A stretch of 64,000 bases of DNA from Adiantum capillus-veneris (Eukaryota; Streptophyta; Polypodiopsida; Polypodiales; Pteridaceae). Position 1 is the stretch's first letter. Each line of letters starts with the position of its first letter. The notes under the pieces are model-generated. The model was not told where the DNA came from and ran no database searches. It worked only from the letters and a program-made list of their open reading frames with translations. The DNA is taken from assembly GCA_014529385.2 (NCBI GenBank), contig CM043957.1:87830381-87894380 (forward strand), in the 5' to 3' direction. Made by a program: the position numbers and the translations under genes. Below, one piece after another: positions 1 to 9,706 of the stretch.

Positions 1-848
1 AATTGCTACAATTGCTCTAAGTTCTTCAATCATTGCATCTTCAAAAAATTTCTAAAATTTGACAAGCCAAACCAAACAATGCAATTGATGAGACAATGAA
101 AACCTATGAACGCCCTAGCCATCCACAAAGACAATCAAGAAATTCTAGTGTAAAACAAGATATCGGGAAATAGTAATGTAAACATGAAGGGAAATTTGTC
201 ATCAACACCATTATTCCTTTGTCTAGGAAATTGTTCTATATTGTTGGGCATGGCCATGACAAATATATGAGAATTCATAGTTGACACATGAAATCATAGC
301 CTAGTCAAGAAGATGCCAACAAAAACGAATCATTAATTTAGATACGACGATGTGAGAGAAGTAACAGGCTTCAAAAACAAAACATTATGCTAGCATTTGC
401 AAGGTAAAACTAGCAAAAACAATAGCACAGAACTACCTATTGTCTCCTAAAAGGTGTCTTCGCTTTAGCTCAGAAGATGGCAGATCCATATAACAAGTTC
501 ACTGATATTCAATGTAGAATCCCTCGTTATCACTCATTAGCACATAACTATCACTTGCCTTTGAACGATGCTTACGATCAATTAGAAAGGAAACTTTGAC
601 CATTAACCTAGACGAGACTTCCCCCTCATGGCTACATGCGTTTCCGAAGTCAAATCCCTCAACCTCTTAACAGAATTGATATCTATTTTGCATTGGGTCA
701 AGGAAGACCCAAGTTCTTAGGAATTAAAGAAGACAGTGTTTAACATTCGTAAAGAGAAAATGCCATATCTATGTGGTACATTTACTCTAGATAATGTCTT
801 CTGAGGTCACCAAAGGAAGCAAGTGCAAGTGCTGATATCGATGAGCAT
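1..848. other. Unassigned AT-rich flank
   Basis: No ORF longer than about 60 codons, no recognisable domain, no terminal repeat and no tandem repeat were seen here. It lies beyond the left copy of the ~570-bp duplication that brackets the Penelope-like element. It is therefore probably old downstream flank of the glycolate oxidase gene or decayed repeat DNA. Nothing is claimed about function. Confidence 0.5.
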
Positions 849-1419
849 CCCACACAAATTGATCAACAATCTAAGACAGTTTTACGGTGTCACATTGTAG
901 TTTATGCATTTAAAATTACAATTAGAAGTTGTTATTGCTTTTTCTTGTTATTGCTGATTCTTCAAAAATGTCTTCTACCATTTAATGGAACAGGGAAAGG
1001 GGCAAGTGTCAATAGAGACAATCTATGAGAAGAGAAACATCACAAAACTTCCAGTTTTTGTTCCTTGGAGCCTTGATAGACTCCCTACTTTAATCTAATT
1101 AATCAAAAACTGCAAAGAAAACAATGAGAGACATGCAACCTATCAATACTTATTTTTTCCATAGTTGATATTGCTAACTTTTTCATCATGCACTCGTTGC
1201 TCAAGTCAGCAAGTTCGACTGCGCTTGGATGCACAACCCATCAGGTATGTCTAAGTACTAATACCCACTCTTTAATGTAATTGCTTGTTATGACAATACA
1301 AATCTATTCTTAAGTGTCTCAATACTATATACTACCCTAACTTCATCTTCTACTGAGGGAGAACCAATCTTCAAATGAAGAAATGCAAAATAAGTAGTCT
1401 TCGCATATGTTTTTGAAAT
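849..1419 (+). repeat. Left copy of ~570-bp direct duplication flanking the PLE
   Basis: This stretch begins CCCACACAAATTG and ends TTTTTGAAAT. It recurs in the same orientation at 9707-10275, with roughly ten substitutions and a small indel. The two copies abut the two outer ends of the Penelope-like element and nothing else, so they behave as an unusually long target-site duplication. The divergence (about 2%) is similar to that between the two pseudo-LTRs, which suggests one event. A prior segmental duplication of the target is the alternative. Confidence 0.85.
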
Positions 1420-3046
1420 TCATTCATAACGATGTTTAAGCGTGCGAAGCACTATGTTCATGAGCAATAGGGAGGGGGTGGGTTGTGGGGAGGTGTGGTG
1501 GGGGTGGGCTATGGGGTACCAAACGCGTTTCGCTCCATTGAGGAGCTCATCAGTGGTAGGGGAAAGGAGATAAAAGGGGAATCATGGGGGGGAGGGTGTT
1601 CTTTATATAAGAAGGGGGGGGGAAGAGGGAAGAGTACTTATTGAAGAGGTATAGTTAGGGAGTGAGTTCCTTTAACTGAAGGCAATGAGTGGTGTAAGTG
1701 GTGTAGAGTCCCCATAAAAATAAGGGAGGTTTTCATTGATTGTTTGCCGAGGAGCGGTTCAAGTGGAGGCGGGGCCTGATAAGATGGGAAAAATGGTGGG
1801 TGGGTGGGTGTGTGGGGGGGGGGGGGGGGGGGGGGGGAAGGGCGTCGAACGCAATACAAGGGGGTGTATCCCTCTAGGGGGGTTAAATCCATCTAGGTTT
1901 TCATTGATTGTTTGTCGAGGAGTGGTTCAAGTGGAGGCGGGGCCTGATGGGTGGGTGGGGGGGGGCGGGGGGGGGGAAGGCGTCGAACGCAATACAAGGG
2001 GGTGTATCCCTCTAGGGGGGTTAAATCCTAAAGGGGACTGAAATAGAAAATAAGGGGGGAATGGGAGTGTAATGTACATGACTGGGTGTAAGGTGTATAC
2101 CGGGGAGAACGCGGGGGGGGGGGGGGGGGGGCGTTTAAGGGTTTGAGGAGCAAGGGAGAGTATTTAAATTTATAAAGAGGTATTTCAAGGGTACCATTCA
2201 AAAAAGGTGTTTACAAGAGGTGGTACAAGAGTATCATTCAAAGGGACAAAAATTAGGAAAGTAAGCTCCAAAGACGAATGGGGATTTTATGGATAGGAGG
2301 GGTCTTCGTTGTCGGTGAGGTTTATATGGGGGGGAAAAAGAAGGGGAGGTTTGGAGAATTAACCTGCAAAATAAGCGGTAGCGGTTAGGAAGGGAATAAA
2401 GAGGATTTCAAAAAAACTTTGTTTGAATTTTGTTTTTGGATTTGGTTAGCAAAGTGCCTAAGTTGTGGCCGTTAGTCCAACATAGAATAGGTTTGTCCAG
2501 ATGAGAAAGGGTGGGAGAGAGATTGCAGGCTGTATGGATAGGTTTGCCTATTGTAAGGGTAGGATGAAATTTTCGAGTTTCTGGTGCAAAAGGGAGTTTG
2601 AGGATGTTAGGGAGAGGATTTTTTGAAGAAGGGGTTTTGGTTAAGAGAGAGGTACGTTCCTTATAGGTGATCAATCCAAATACCTTTAGAAGGAAGTTTC
2701 TTGGGTAACCTCTGCGAATGAGTCTTAGGCAGAAAAGGTTTCTCAAGCTAGCGAATCCGTCGGGATTACTTTCCCTGATGATATAGCGCCTAAGTTCTGT
2801 TTTGATAAAGGCTACTTTTTGGTGGAGAGGGTGTCAAGAGATCCAAGGGATATATTGGTATGAGTTGAGAGGCTTTTGGTAACAATTGGAATCAAGTATA
2901 CCATAAAAGTTGAAAGCATGTCCCTTGTAGAAGTGGATATCTAAGATGGTAGCTTCAAAGGGGGAAATGATGGGTGAGATTACAATATGCTTTTGCAAAG
3001 GAGAGGCGTAAGAAGCGAGGGCTTTGGTAAGTGATTTGCGACTTCC
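1420..3046 (-). repeat. 3' pseudo-LTR of the PLE
   Basis: It is about 97% identical by eye to 8089-9706. It contains the C-terminal codons of the RT, several homopolymeric G runs (for example near 1814-1838 and 2113-2132), two internal copies of a ~130-bp GTTTTCATTGATTG-containing module (near 1730-1880 and 1898-2035), and the hammerhead ribozyme. The G-run lengths differ between the two copies, as expected for slippage. Confidence 0.85.
1517..1558 (-). ncRNA. Type I hammerhead ribozyme, 3' pseudo-LTR
   Basis: On the minus strand the RNA reads UACCA (1558-1554), the invariant CUGAUGA (1553-1547), stem II GCUCC/GGAGC (1546-1542 with 1536-1532) closed by UCAAU, and the invariant GAAA (1531-1528). 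Then come a minimal stem III AC..GU around a GC loop, the NUH triplet GUU (1524-1522), and UGGUA (1521-1517), which pairs with the first five bases. Self-cleavage is predicted between 1522 and 1521. All conserved core positions are present. The two-base-pair stem III is the form known from Penelope-like elements and retrozymes, where activity is thought to need dimers. The AAACGCGTTT palindrome would allow that. Confidence 0.9.
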
Positions 3047-4426
3047 TGTCCAAACTCCGAAGGTATCATCTATGAATCTTTTATAATATGCTAGGTTCGG
3101 GCTAAGGATAAGAAGGGATTGGTTTTCTAGATGGCAGAGAAAGAGGCAGGCATAAACTACTGCAAAATTTGATCCCATTGCGGTGCCTTTAATTTGTTGC
3201 CACACTTTGTCTCTAAAGCAAAGATAATGGTGTGAAAGAATCAGAGTGGCAAGCGAGATGATGAACTCCGTTTTTGGGGTGTCAAAGAAGTTAGTGATGG
3301 TATTTCTGAGGGCTATGAGTCCCTCAGTCATAGGTATGCTAGGGTAAAGGGAGGTTACATCAAAGGTAAAAAGGAGACAATGGGGGGGGAAAGTCTGGGA
3401 GTGGAGATCAATGATAAGGGATAGTGAGTCTTTAAGATGTTGTTTTTGTGAAAGGAGGATAGGATAAAGTTGGAAGTGTAGCCATTTGGAAGCATTTTCA
3501 AACACGTAACCTCGGTAAGAGAAAATAGGGTGGGCTACAAGCGTAGGTTTGTGTAACTTAGGGAGAAATTGGATAGGACAGGGCTTGAATGGTTTAAGGA
3601 GTGGTGCGAGGATAAAGGTGGCTTCAACTGGGGTTAGAAGAGTGTATTTGAGGATGATGGAGTGGAGTAAGGAGGCGAGGTAGTTAAGTGGAGGTGAGGT
3701 GAGGGGTGTGTATGTGGATGAATTATTGAGTTGTTTATAGGCTTCTTGTTTGTACCATTCTCGTGATAGGATGGTAAGGCCAAGATTTTTATCCGCCGGT
3801 TTGATGACTATTGTGTCATCCGTAGAAAGAGTTTTAAGGGCACGCTTGACGAATTTGGAAAATTTTGAGTGGGAGGATTTATAGTGTACAAGAGTATTTT
3901 TAAGATTTTGGAGGTTTAGGGATGTGATCCCCTCTAGTGTAGGATCTAAAGAGGGGGGTATCCAAGAGGGGTTAGGGATTTTGTAAGGGGGGGTTTTGCT
4001 GGATGTAGAAGATTGAAAAAAAAAATTGAGCTGCAAACTCCTTGCCAAGGAGTCGTGGGCTTTGATAATGAGTTCCTCTAAGGGGTTTCGGGGAGGTGGG
4101 ATGTATTTAAGTCCTAGGTCTAAGCATTTCTTTTCATCGTTAGAGAGGGGACGGGAGGTGAGATTATGCACAAAGTTAGTACAAAGGTTGTTGACCAGGG
4201 TAGATGAAGGGAGCTTACCAAAAATTGTGAGCTCGAAGGCATGGGGATTTATGAGAGGAAGCCAAAATTTGTGTCTCTTCCTTCCTCTATCCTTGGGAAG
4301 TTTTTTGAAAAGGATGGGGGGGGTTTCATTGGAAACGGATAGGGTAGAATGTGTTGAGGTGGAAGGGTGTTGAGTGTTTATCCATAGATAAGGGAGGAGA
4401 GGGGGCTTGCTAAAAAGCAAGTGCAA
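2408..4426 (-). pseudogene. Penelope-like reverse transcriptase (broken)
   Basis: A 530-codon frame (4426-2834) is followed by a shifted segment (2746-2408). The N-terminal part carries the PLE-type NLTSRPLSNDE. Then come KPADKNLG (residues ~208), LPKLHKP, the catalytic FDVTSLYPSIP (~354), KGTAMGSNFA (~415) and FIDDTFGVW with the FIDD catalytic pair (~450). The thumb has KPLNSYQYIPWIS followed by HP, typical of Penelope rather than LTR or LINE enzymes. Breaks: TGG has become TGA at 2834 (the upstream copy keeps TGG), and a one-base change near 2764 shifts the frame before LRNLFCLRLIRRGYP. The C-terminus ends NLGTLLTKSKNKIQTKFF without a GIY-YIG domain. An enzyme of this class would prime reverse transcription at a chromosomal 3' OH. 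It lies in the same frame as ORF1, but several stops separate them. Confidence 0.9.
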
Positions 4427-4777
4427 CCAAGAGGTTGGACAAGAAGGCCCTAATCCCTCCTCCCTTTTCCTTTTCCCGCATCATTGTAGGCTCTCTTGTG
4501 GTTGGTTTCGTTGTCGTCGTCGTAGGCTCGCTTGTGGTTATTGTCGTCGTCGCGATTGGTGTTGATTTTGTTGTCGTCGCGATTGGTGTAGTGGTGGTGG
4601 TGGGTGTTGTCGTCTTCATTGTCTTCTTGAAGATGATTATTGTAGTTGGGAGGTTTGGTTAGTTTGTTGTAGGGGAAAGGCTTGGATTTCATTCTAGGGT
4701 TGTAGGTAGAATGGACATTTGGTGTAAAGAGGTTATGAATGCGATTGAGGGGGTATTTTGGGTTTGTGATAGGCTTG
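4427..4777 (-). other. PLE inter-ORF region with CGA/CAA-rich low-complexity
   Basis: The stretch between ORF1 and the RT contains a degenerate trinucleotide tract (GTCGTC/GTTGTC on the plus strand, about 4508-4630). All frames across it are low complexity: Thr-rich, Val-rich or Asp/Asn/His-rich. Several stops occur in the shared ORF1/RT frame. It is probably a spacer or a decayed linker, not a separate gene. Confidence 0.5.
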
Positions 4778-6172
4778 TTAGTAGGCTTGTTGGGAGAGGA
4801 GTAAAGGAAGGGTTTTTTGGAGGGCGGGGAATGGGGAGGAGAGGGGTGGTTTGTGTTTTTTGAAGAGAGTTGAGCTAGTGTGGGTCTTTGAGGTTTTGAT
4901 ATAGGTTTTGGTGGGGGATGAGGGAGGGTGTGTAAGGTGGGAGGAAGAGGCGAGAGAGGTTCTAGGGGGGTAAAAGGGAGTTTTGGCTAGGGCACGGTTT
5001 CTTGGTGGCTTGGTGAGAGGGATGTTAGTGGTGAAGGGTGAGGAGATAGAAGGTTTGATGTGAGGGAGGGATTGGAAATGTTTGCGAACTTCTAGCTCTA
5101 TGAGCTCCTTGATGGTTTGCTCCTTTGGGAGGTGGGTGACAGATTCTTTCATTGTGGTGATCGTGCGCTTTCTAGATTTTAAAGCTTCTTCCTCTTTGGT
5201 GGAGGCCAAATGAGAGTTTACTATGAGGGATTGCATTTGAGAGAGGAAGAGTTGAATGGAGGTATCTTTCCATTTGGTTAGGTGTTGGAGCCAATCGCTC
5301 GCGGCTAAGAGGGGTAAAGTAATAGAGGAGAGCTTGTTGACGAGGTCAGTGAGGCGGCTTTCTACTTCAAGGTGGTAGTTATCCACTGTATTTTGGAGGT
5401 TTTGAACAAGGCATTTTTGCGCTTGGATGAGGACAAGGGTGCAATCTAGTTGATATTGGATTGTAAGGGCGGTAAATTTGGCGTTAAGAAGGGCTTGAGC
5501 TTGGGTGTCCTCTAGTTGTAGACGAGGGGATTTCATGTTAAGGCTATTGGGATTAGCATTGTTTTTGTGTAGTTCCATGAGGTGTGTGGTGTAGGCAGAA
5601 GCTTTGGCTAGCTTTTTGTGTAGCTTGGTAAACTCTTGGAAAGAGAGATTAATGATATCATCGAACTCCTTGCGTTTAGAAAGAGAGAGAGGAGAGGGTT
5701 TGGGTAAGGGGAGGTTTTGGCGCTCCTTGGGTGAAGACGGTTGGTATAGGGAGGGATTTGAAGTATTCGGTGAAGAGGGTGTGGTTTTGAAGGTGGAGAG
5801 GGTGAAGAGGGTGTGGTTTTGAAGCTTGGAACGGGTCTTCTTTGGAGGATTTAGGTATGGTGGGAAGGTTTCCATGTCGGCGTTAGGGTCTAGACGAACG
5901 GTTGAATCTTCTACCCGAAGATCGGCTCGATGAGGGTTGGGGGAGAAGTCGAAGGATTCCTCCGAAAGTTGCTCGAATTCTTCATCCATACCTTTGTATG
6001 GGTCGAGTGTGAGGTGGTCTAGTGCTAGTGTATTTTCCATGAAATGATTGATGTTATCGGGAGGTTTGTTGACCGGTGGGCCATTTGCCGGGATAGAGGG
6101 TTCGTCGAGGTTGGGTGTATTCTCTTTCTTGTTGAGGTGCGCATTCGTGCTATTGTTGTGGTGTGCATCCAT
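4778..6172 (-). CDS. PLE ORF1-like coiled-coil protein, 464 aa
   Basis: This is an uninterrupted 464-codon frame directly upstream of the RT on the same strand. Residues ~1-170 are acidic and Pro/Ser-rich with no recognised domain. Residues ~170-370 are long amphipathic helix, likely coiled coil (for example LHKKLAKASAYTTHLMELHK). The C-terminal ~90 residues are Pro/Ser/Thr/Lys-rich and basic. No zinc knuckle, GIY-YIG motif or protease motif is visible. A coiled-coil partner ORF is known for some endonuclease-lacking PLEs, so an RNA-binding or multimerising role is inferred from position only. The frame is intact although the neighbouring RT is broken, which is consistent with a fairly recent copy. 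Confidence 0.65.
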   Translation of the reverse strand: MDAHHNNSTNAHLNKKENTPNLDEPSIPANGPPVNKPPDNINHFMENTLALDHLTLDPYKGMDEEFEQLSEESFDFSPNPHRADLRVEDSTVRLDPNADMETFPPYLNPPKKTRSKLQNHTLFTLSTFKTTPSSPNTSNPSLYQPSSPKERQNLPLPKPSPLSLSKRKEFDDIINLSFQEFTKLHKKLAKASAYTTHLMELHKNNANPNSLNMKSPRLQLEDTQAQALLNAKFTALTIQYQLDCTLVLIQAQKCLVQNLQNTVDNYHLEVESRLTDLVNKLSSITLPLLAASDWLQHLTKWKDTSIQLFLSQMQSLIVNSHLASTKEEEALKSRKRTITTMKESVTHLPKEQTIKELIELEVRKHFQSLPHIKPSISSPFTTNIPLTKPPRNRALAKTPFYPPRTSLASSSHLTHPPSSPTKTYIKTSKTHTSSTLFKKHKPPLSSPFPALQKTLPLLLSQQAY

Positions 6173-6589
6173 GATGGGGTTTCCGGGGGTGTCGATGGTT
6201 CTAAATTGTGGCGTGTGTTGGGGGTTAATTTGTAGGGAAATATGGAAGAGGCTTAAGTTTCTAGTGGAGGGTTCCCTTAATTGGGGGTAGGGGATGAAGG
6301 ATTCCTTATTAAGAGGAGAGGGGGGGGGGGGGGGGGGGGGGCGCTTATTAAAAAAACTGAGGATTTATTGCCTAGGTCGGCGCTGTCAAAGATGACGAGG
6401 ATTGGGCGGTTGTAGTGCCGCCAGTGACGTGGTTGGCCTGCATGAGGGCGGTAAGGAAGTTTGATCGCAGCATGTAGCTAGGGCGTCTGGCTTGGCTGCT
6501 CGTGAGCCGTGAGTTTGTTGTGGGAGCGAGGCTGCTTGCTGCAAGCCCTTCAGGTTGATGAATCTTTGCACTCGCCTCGACTATAGCAG

Positions 6590-7220
6590 TGTGGGTTGCC
6601 GGTGAAGATATTGCATGTGTAGCTAGTGGTCGCCGGTGGTCGCCAGGCAGTGTGAATTGCCGGTTGTGCTGCCTTGACTGCAGTCGAGGATCATGTGATG
6701 CAAAGCAAGCGGTCGAGGGGTTTAACTCCTGCAGTGGTTGTAGCTGGCGGAGAAGGTATAGGGTATGTGAGCTGTCGCCATGCAGTATGTCGCCATGCAG
6801 TTAGGTACTCCAGGCGGATGGGGTTTGGCGCGGGGTCGACTGGCTGAAGATATTGCATGCGAAGTTGGTCGTCTCCAGGCAGTGTGAGTTGCTGGTTGCG
6901 CTGCCTAGACTGCAATCGAGGCTCATGCGATGCAAAGCAAGCGTTCGAGGGTCTTAACTCCTGCAGTGGCTGCAGCTGGCGGAGAAGGTATAGAGTATGT
7001 TGCAAAGCAAGAGGTCAAGGGGGCTTAACCCATGCAACAGCTGCAACTGGCGGAGAAGGTTGTGTATACCCAAGATGTCGCCATGCAATCAGTATTACGG
7101 GTGGATAGAGTTGAGCGTGGGGCCGAGGGGATTAATCCATGCAGGGACTGCAACTGGCGGGGAAGGTTGACAAGACTCGAGTTGTCGCCATATTGCATGC
7201 AGTCAATATGATGGAGTTGG
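6590..7220. repeat. Degenerate tandem repeat array in PLE leader
   Basis: Two longer units (about 6597-6760 and 6846-6990) share gatattgcatg ... ctgcagtggctgcagctggcggagaaggtatag with many substitutions. Two shorter ones (about 7000-7070 and 7120-7170) keep only the CAACTGGCGG(A/G)GAAGGTTG end. Spacing is irregular, so this is a divergent family and not a clean satellite. Confidence 0.6.
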
Positions 7221-7357
7221 TTGTGAATAGAGAAAAACAACAACTAGAGTGACTCTATTCCCTACTTTGTGCAGCGTATGAGGCCATGAAGCTAGAGTGT
7301 TTGTTGGCTTTGTGCAAGAGTGCGTTGCTGTAAGACTCAAGCCGCTCAGATAGCCGC

Positions 7358-7360
<3 letters not shown>

Positions 7361-7442
<82 letters not shown>
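7361..7442. repeat. (AG)n microsatellite
   Basis: About 41 uninterrupted AG dinucleotides. The Arg/Glu and Ser/Leu repeat ORFs that cross it are artefacts of the dinucleotide. Confidence 0.95.
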
Positions 7443-7443
<1 letters not shown>

Positions 7444-8088
7444 AGTTGGCTATGGCAGCTCGAAAACGAGTCGCTAGGAGTGTGATGTTGGCGAGAGAGA
7501 CGTGAGTAGGTAAATGGTAAGCCTGTGTAACAGAGAGGGTGTGGAGGGAGCTGTTCTGCAAGATGACGAGGAGAAGGTGGAGGGGGAGGTTAGTGACAGG
7601 ACTAGAAAGGTAAGAGATTAATGAAATGGTCTAATCGTGGGTGGTAAGTTGGGGCAAACGCTGGGTGTCACAGCGTCGACTGAGCATGGTACAGTGGAGA
7701 AAACGAGATTGTAGGGGTGGTGATTCCCATTATCAAAAGAGACGTACTTACCCGTGTTAAGTGAAGTAAAGGGTCTCTTTAAGGTTTTCAAAGTAAGGGT
7801 TTGCCTTGAGTACTCGGGGCAAAGTTACGACAGTTGAGGGATATTAAAGTTGAGATAAAATCAAGACAAAACATAGGGAAGGTGGTATCTAGGCTAACCG
7901 GGAAGTTATAGAGAGAGAGCTATTCGAAGGCGACACAAAAGGAAGGTAATTGTTCCGATGGTCGAAGCAAAAGATTATTAAGGGTGAAGGGCAGGATAAT
8001 CAATTAAGATGCTCAGAGGAAACAATGGAGCATGTTTCGGGATGAGGCATAAGTGCGCAACGCTTATATTTTTCAAAAAAATTTTAAT

Positions 8089-9706
8089 TCATTCATAACG
8101 ATGTTTAAGCGTGCGAAGCACTATGTTCATGAGCAATAGGGAGGGGGTGGGTTGTGGGGAGGTGCGGTGGGGGTGGGCTATGGGGTACCAAACGTGTTTC
8201 GCTCCATTGAGGAGCTCATCAGTGGTAGGGGAAAGGAGATAAAAGGGGAATCATGGGCAGGAGGGTGTTCTTTATATAAGAGGGGGGGGGGGGAGGGAAG
8301 AGTACTTATTGAAGAGGTATAGTTAGGGAGTGAGTTCCTTTAATTGAAGGCAATGAGTGGTGTAAAGTGTGGTGTAGAGTCCCCATAAAAATAAGAGAGG
8401 TTTTCATTGATTGTTTGCCGAGGAGCGGTTCAAGTGGAGGCGGGGCCTGATAAGATGGGAAAAATGGTGGGTGGGTGGATGTGGGGGGGGGGGGGGGGGG
8501 GGGGGGAAGGGCGTCGAATGCAATACAAGGGGGTGTATCCATCTAGGGGGGTTAAATCCCTCTAGGTTTTCATTGATTGTTTGCCGAGGAGCGGTTCAAG
8601 TGGAGGCAGGGCCTGATGGGTGGGTGGGTGGGTGGGGAAAGGCGTCGAACGCAATACAAGGGGGTGTATCCTTCTAGGGGGGTTAAATCCTAAAGGGGAC
8701 TGAAATAGAAAATAAGGGGGAAATGGGAGTGTAATGTACATGACTGGGTGTAAGGTGTATACCGGGGAGAACCCGGGGGAGGGGGGGGGAGGGGGCGCTT
8801 AAGGGTTTGAGGAGCAAGGGAGAGTATTTAAATTTATAAAGAGGTATTTCAAGGGTACCATTCAAAAAAGGTGTTTACAAGAGGTGGTACAAGAGTATCA
8901 TTCAAAGGGACAAAAATTAGGAAAGTAAGCTCCAAAGACGGATGAGGATTTTATGGATAGGAGGGGTCTTCGTTGTCAGTGAGGTTTATATGGGGGGGAA
9001 AAAGAAAGGGAGGTTTGGAGAATTAACCTGCAAAATAAGCGATAGCGGTTAGGAAGGGAATAAAGAGTATTTCAAAAAAACTTTGTTTGAATTTTGCTTT
9101 TGGATTTGGTTAGCAGAGTGCTTAAGTTGTGGCCGTTAGTCCAACATAGGATAGGTTTGTCCAGATAAGAAAGGGTGGGAGAGAGATTGCAGGCTGTATG
9201 GATAGGTTTGCCTATTGTAAGGGTAGGATGAAGTTTTCGAGTTTCTGGTGCAAAAGGGAGTTTGAGGATGTTAGGGAGAGGATTTTTTGAAGAAGGGGTT
9301 TTGGTTAAGAGAGAGGTACGTTCCTTATAGGTGATCAATCCAAATACCTTAAGAAGGAAGTTTCTTGGGTAACCTCTGTGAATGAGTCTTAAGAAGAAAA
9401 GGTTTCTCAAGCTAGCGAATCCGTCGGATTACTGTCCCTGATGATATAGCGCTTAAGTTCTGTTTTGATAAAAGCTACTTTTTGATGGAGAGGGTGCCAA
9501 GAGATCCAAAGGATATATTGGTATGAGTTGAGAGGCTTTTGGTAACAATTGGAATCAAGTATACCATAAAAGTTGAAAGCATGTCCCTTGTAGAAATGGA
9601 TATCTAGGATGGTAGCTTCAAAGGGGGAAATGATGGGTGAGATTACAATATGCTTTTGCAAAGGGAAGGCGTAAGAAGCGAAGGCTTGGTAAGTGATTTG
9701 CGACTT
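8089..9706 (-). repeat. 5' pseudo-LTR (5'-truncated upstream copy) of the PLE
   Basis: This is the direct repeat of 1420-3046. It starts at AATTCATTCATAACG next to the leader of the full unit. It stops at CGACTTCC, where the right copy of the target duplication begins, with a 2-3 bp overlap. It includes homologues of the RT C-terminal segment (ORF pieces at 9407-9727 and 9072-9410) and the ribozyme. In a PLE this copy would serve as the upstream, promoter-bearing part. Confidence 0.85.
8186..8227 (-). ncRNA. Type I hammerhead ribozyme, 5' pseudo-LTR
   Basis: This is the second copy of the ribozyme, exactly 6669 bp from the first. The core CUGAUGA, stem II, GAAA and both stem I strands are identical. 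The only change is in the stem III loop (AC instead of GC), which leaves the pairing intact. Cleavage is predicted between 8191 and 8190. Together the two sites would release a unit-length RNA from a transcript that spans both pseudo-LTRs. Confidence 0.9.

Larger units (their letters stand above)
6300..8088 (-). promoter_or_regulatory. PLE 5' leader with degenerate tandem repeats
   Basis: This lies between ORF1 and the upstream pseudo-LTR. A ~30-base G run starts near 6310. From about 6590 to 7220 a degenerate repeat occurs four to five times. Its modules include GATATTGCATG, CAGGCAGTGTGA, TGATGCAAAGCAAGCGGTCGAGG and CAGCTGGCGGAGAAGGT. A pure (AG)n run occupies 7361-7442. The remainder (7443-8088) has no ORF of note. 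Repeats at this position could be promoter or spacer units; that is inference. Confidence 0.55.
1420..9706 (-). mobile_element. Penelope-like retroelement, tandem pseudo-LTR arrangement
   Basis: The element reads on the minus strand. A 5'-truncated partial copy (9706-8089) is joined head-to-tail to a full unit (8088-1420). The partial copy repeats the 3' end of the unit (3046-1420) with an exact offset of 6669 bp, so the monomer is about 6.67 kb. This partial-plus-full arrangement (pseudo-LTRs) is a known hallmark of Penelope-like elements. The full unit holds a repeat-rich leader (8088-6340), a coiled-coil ORF1 (6172-4778), a PLE-type reverse transcriptase (4426-2408) and a G-rich 3' region with a hammerhead ribozyme. 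No GIY-YIG endonuclease was found 5' or 3' of the RT. It lies about 390 bp downstream of the glycolate oxidase stop codon. Stops and a frameshift in the RT make this copy non-coding now. Confidence 0.88.

Noticed and set aside
4410-4692. Thr-, Val- and Asp/Asn-rich ORFs between PLE ORF1 and RT
   Set aside because: All frames are open because of the degenerate GTC/GTT trinucleotide tract; no domain seen.
7320-7561. Arg-Glu and Ser-Leu repeat ORFs over (AG)n runs (also near 17525-18018 and 51757-52256)
   Set aside because: Pure translation of dinucleotide microsatellites, open in several frames on both strands.
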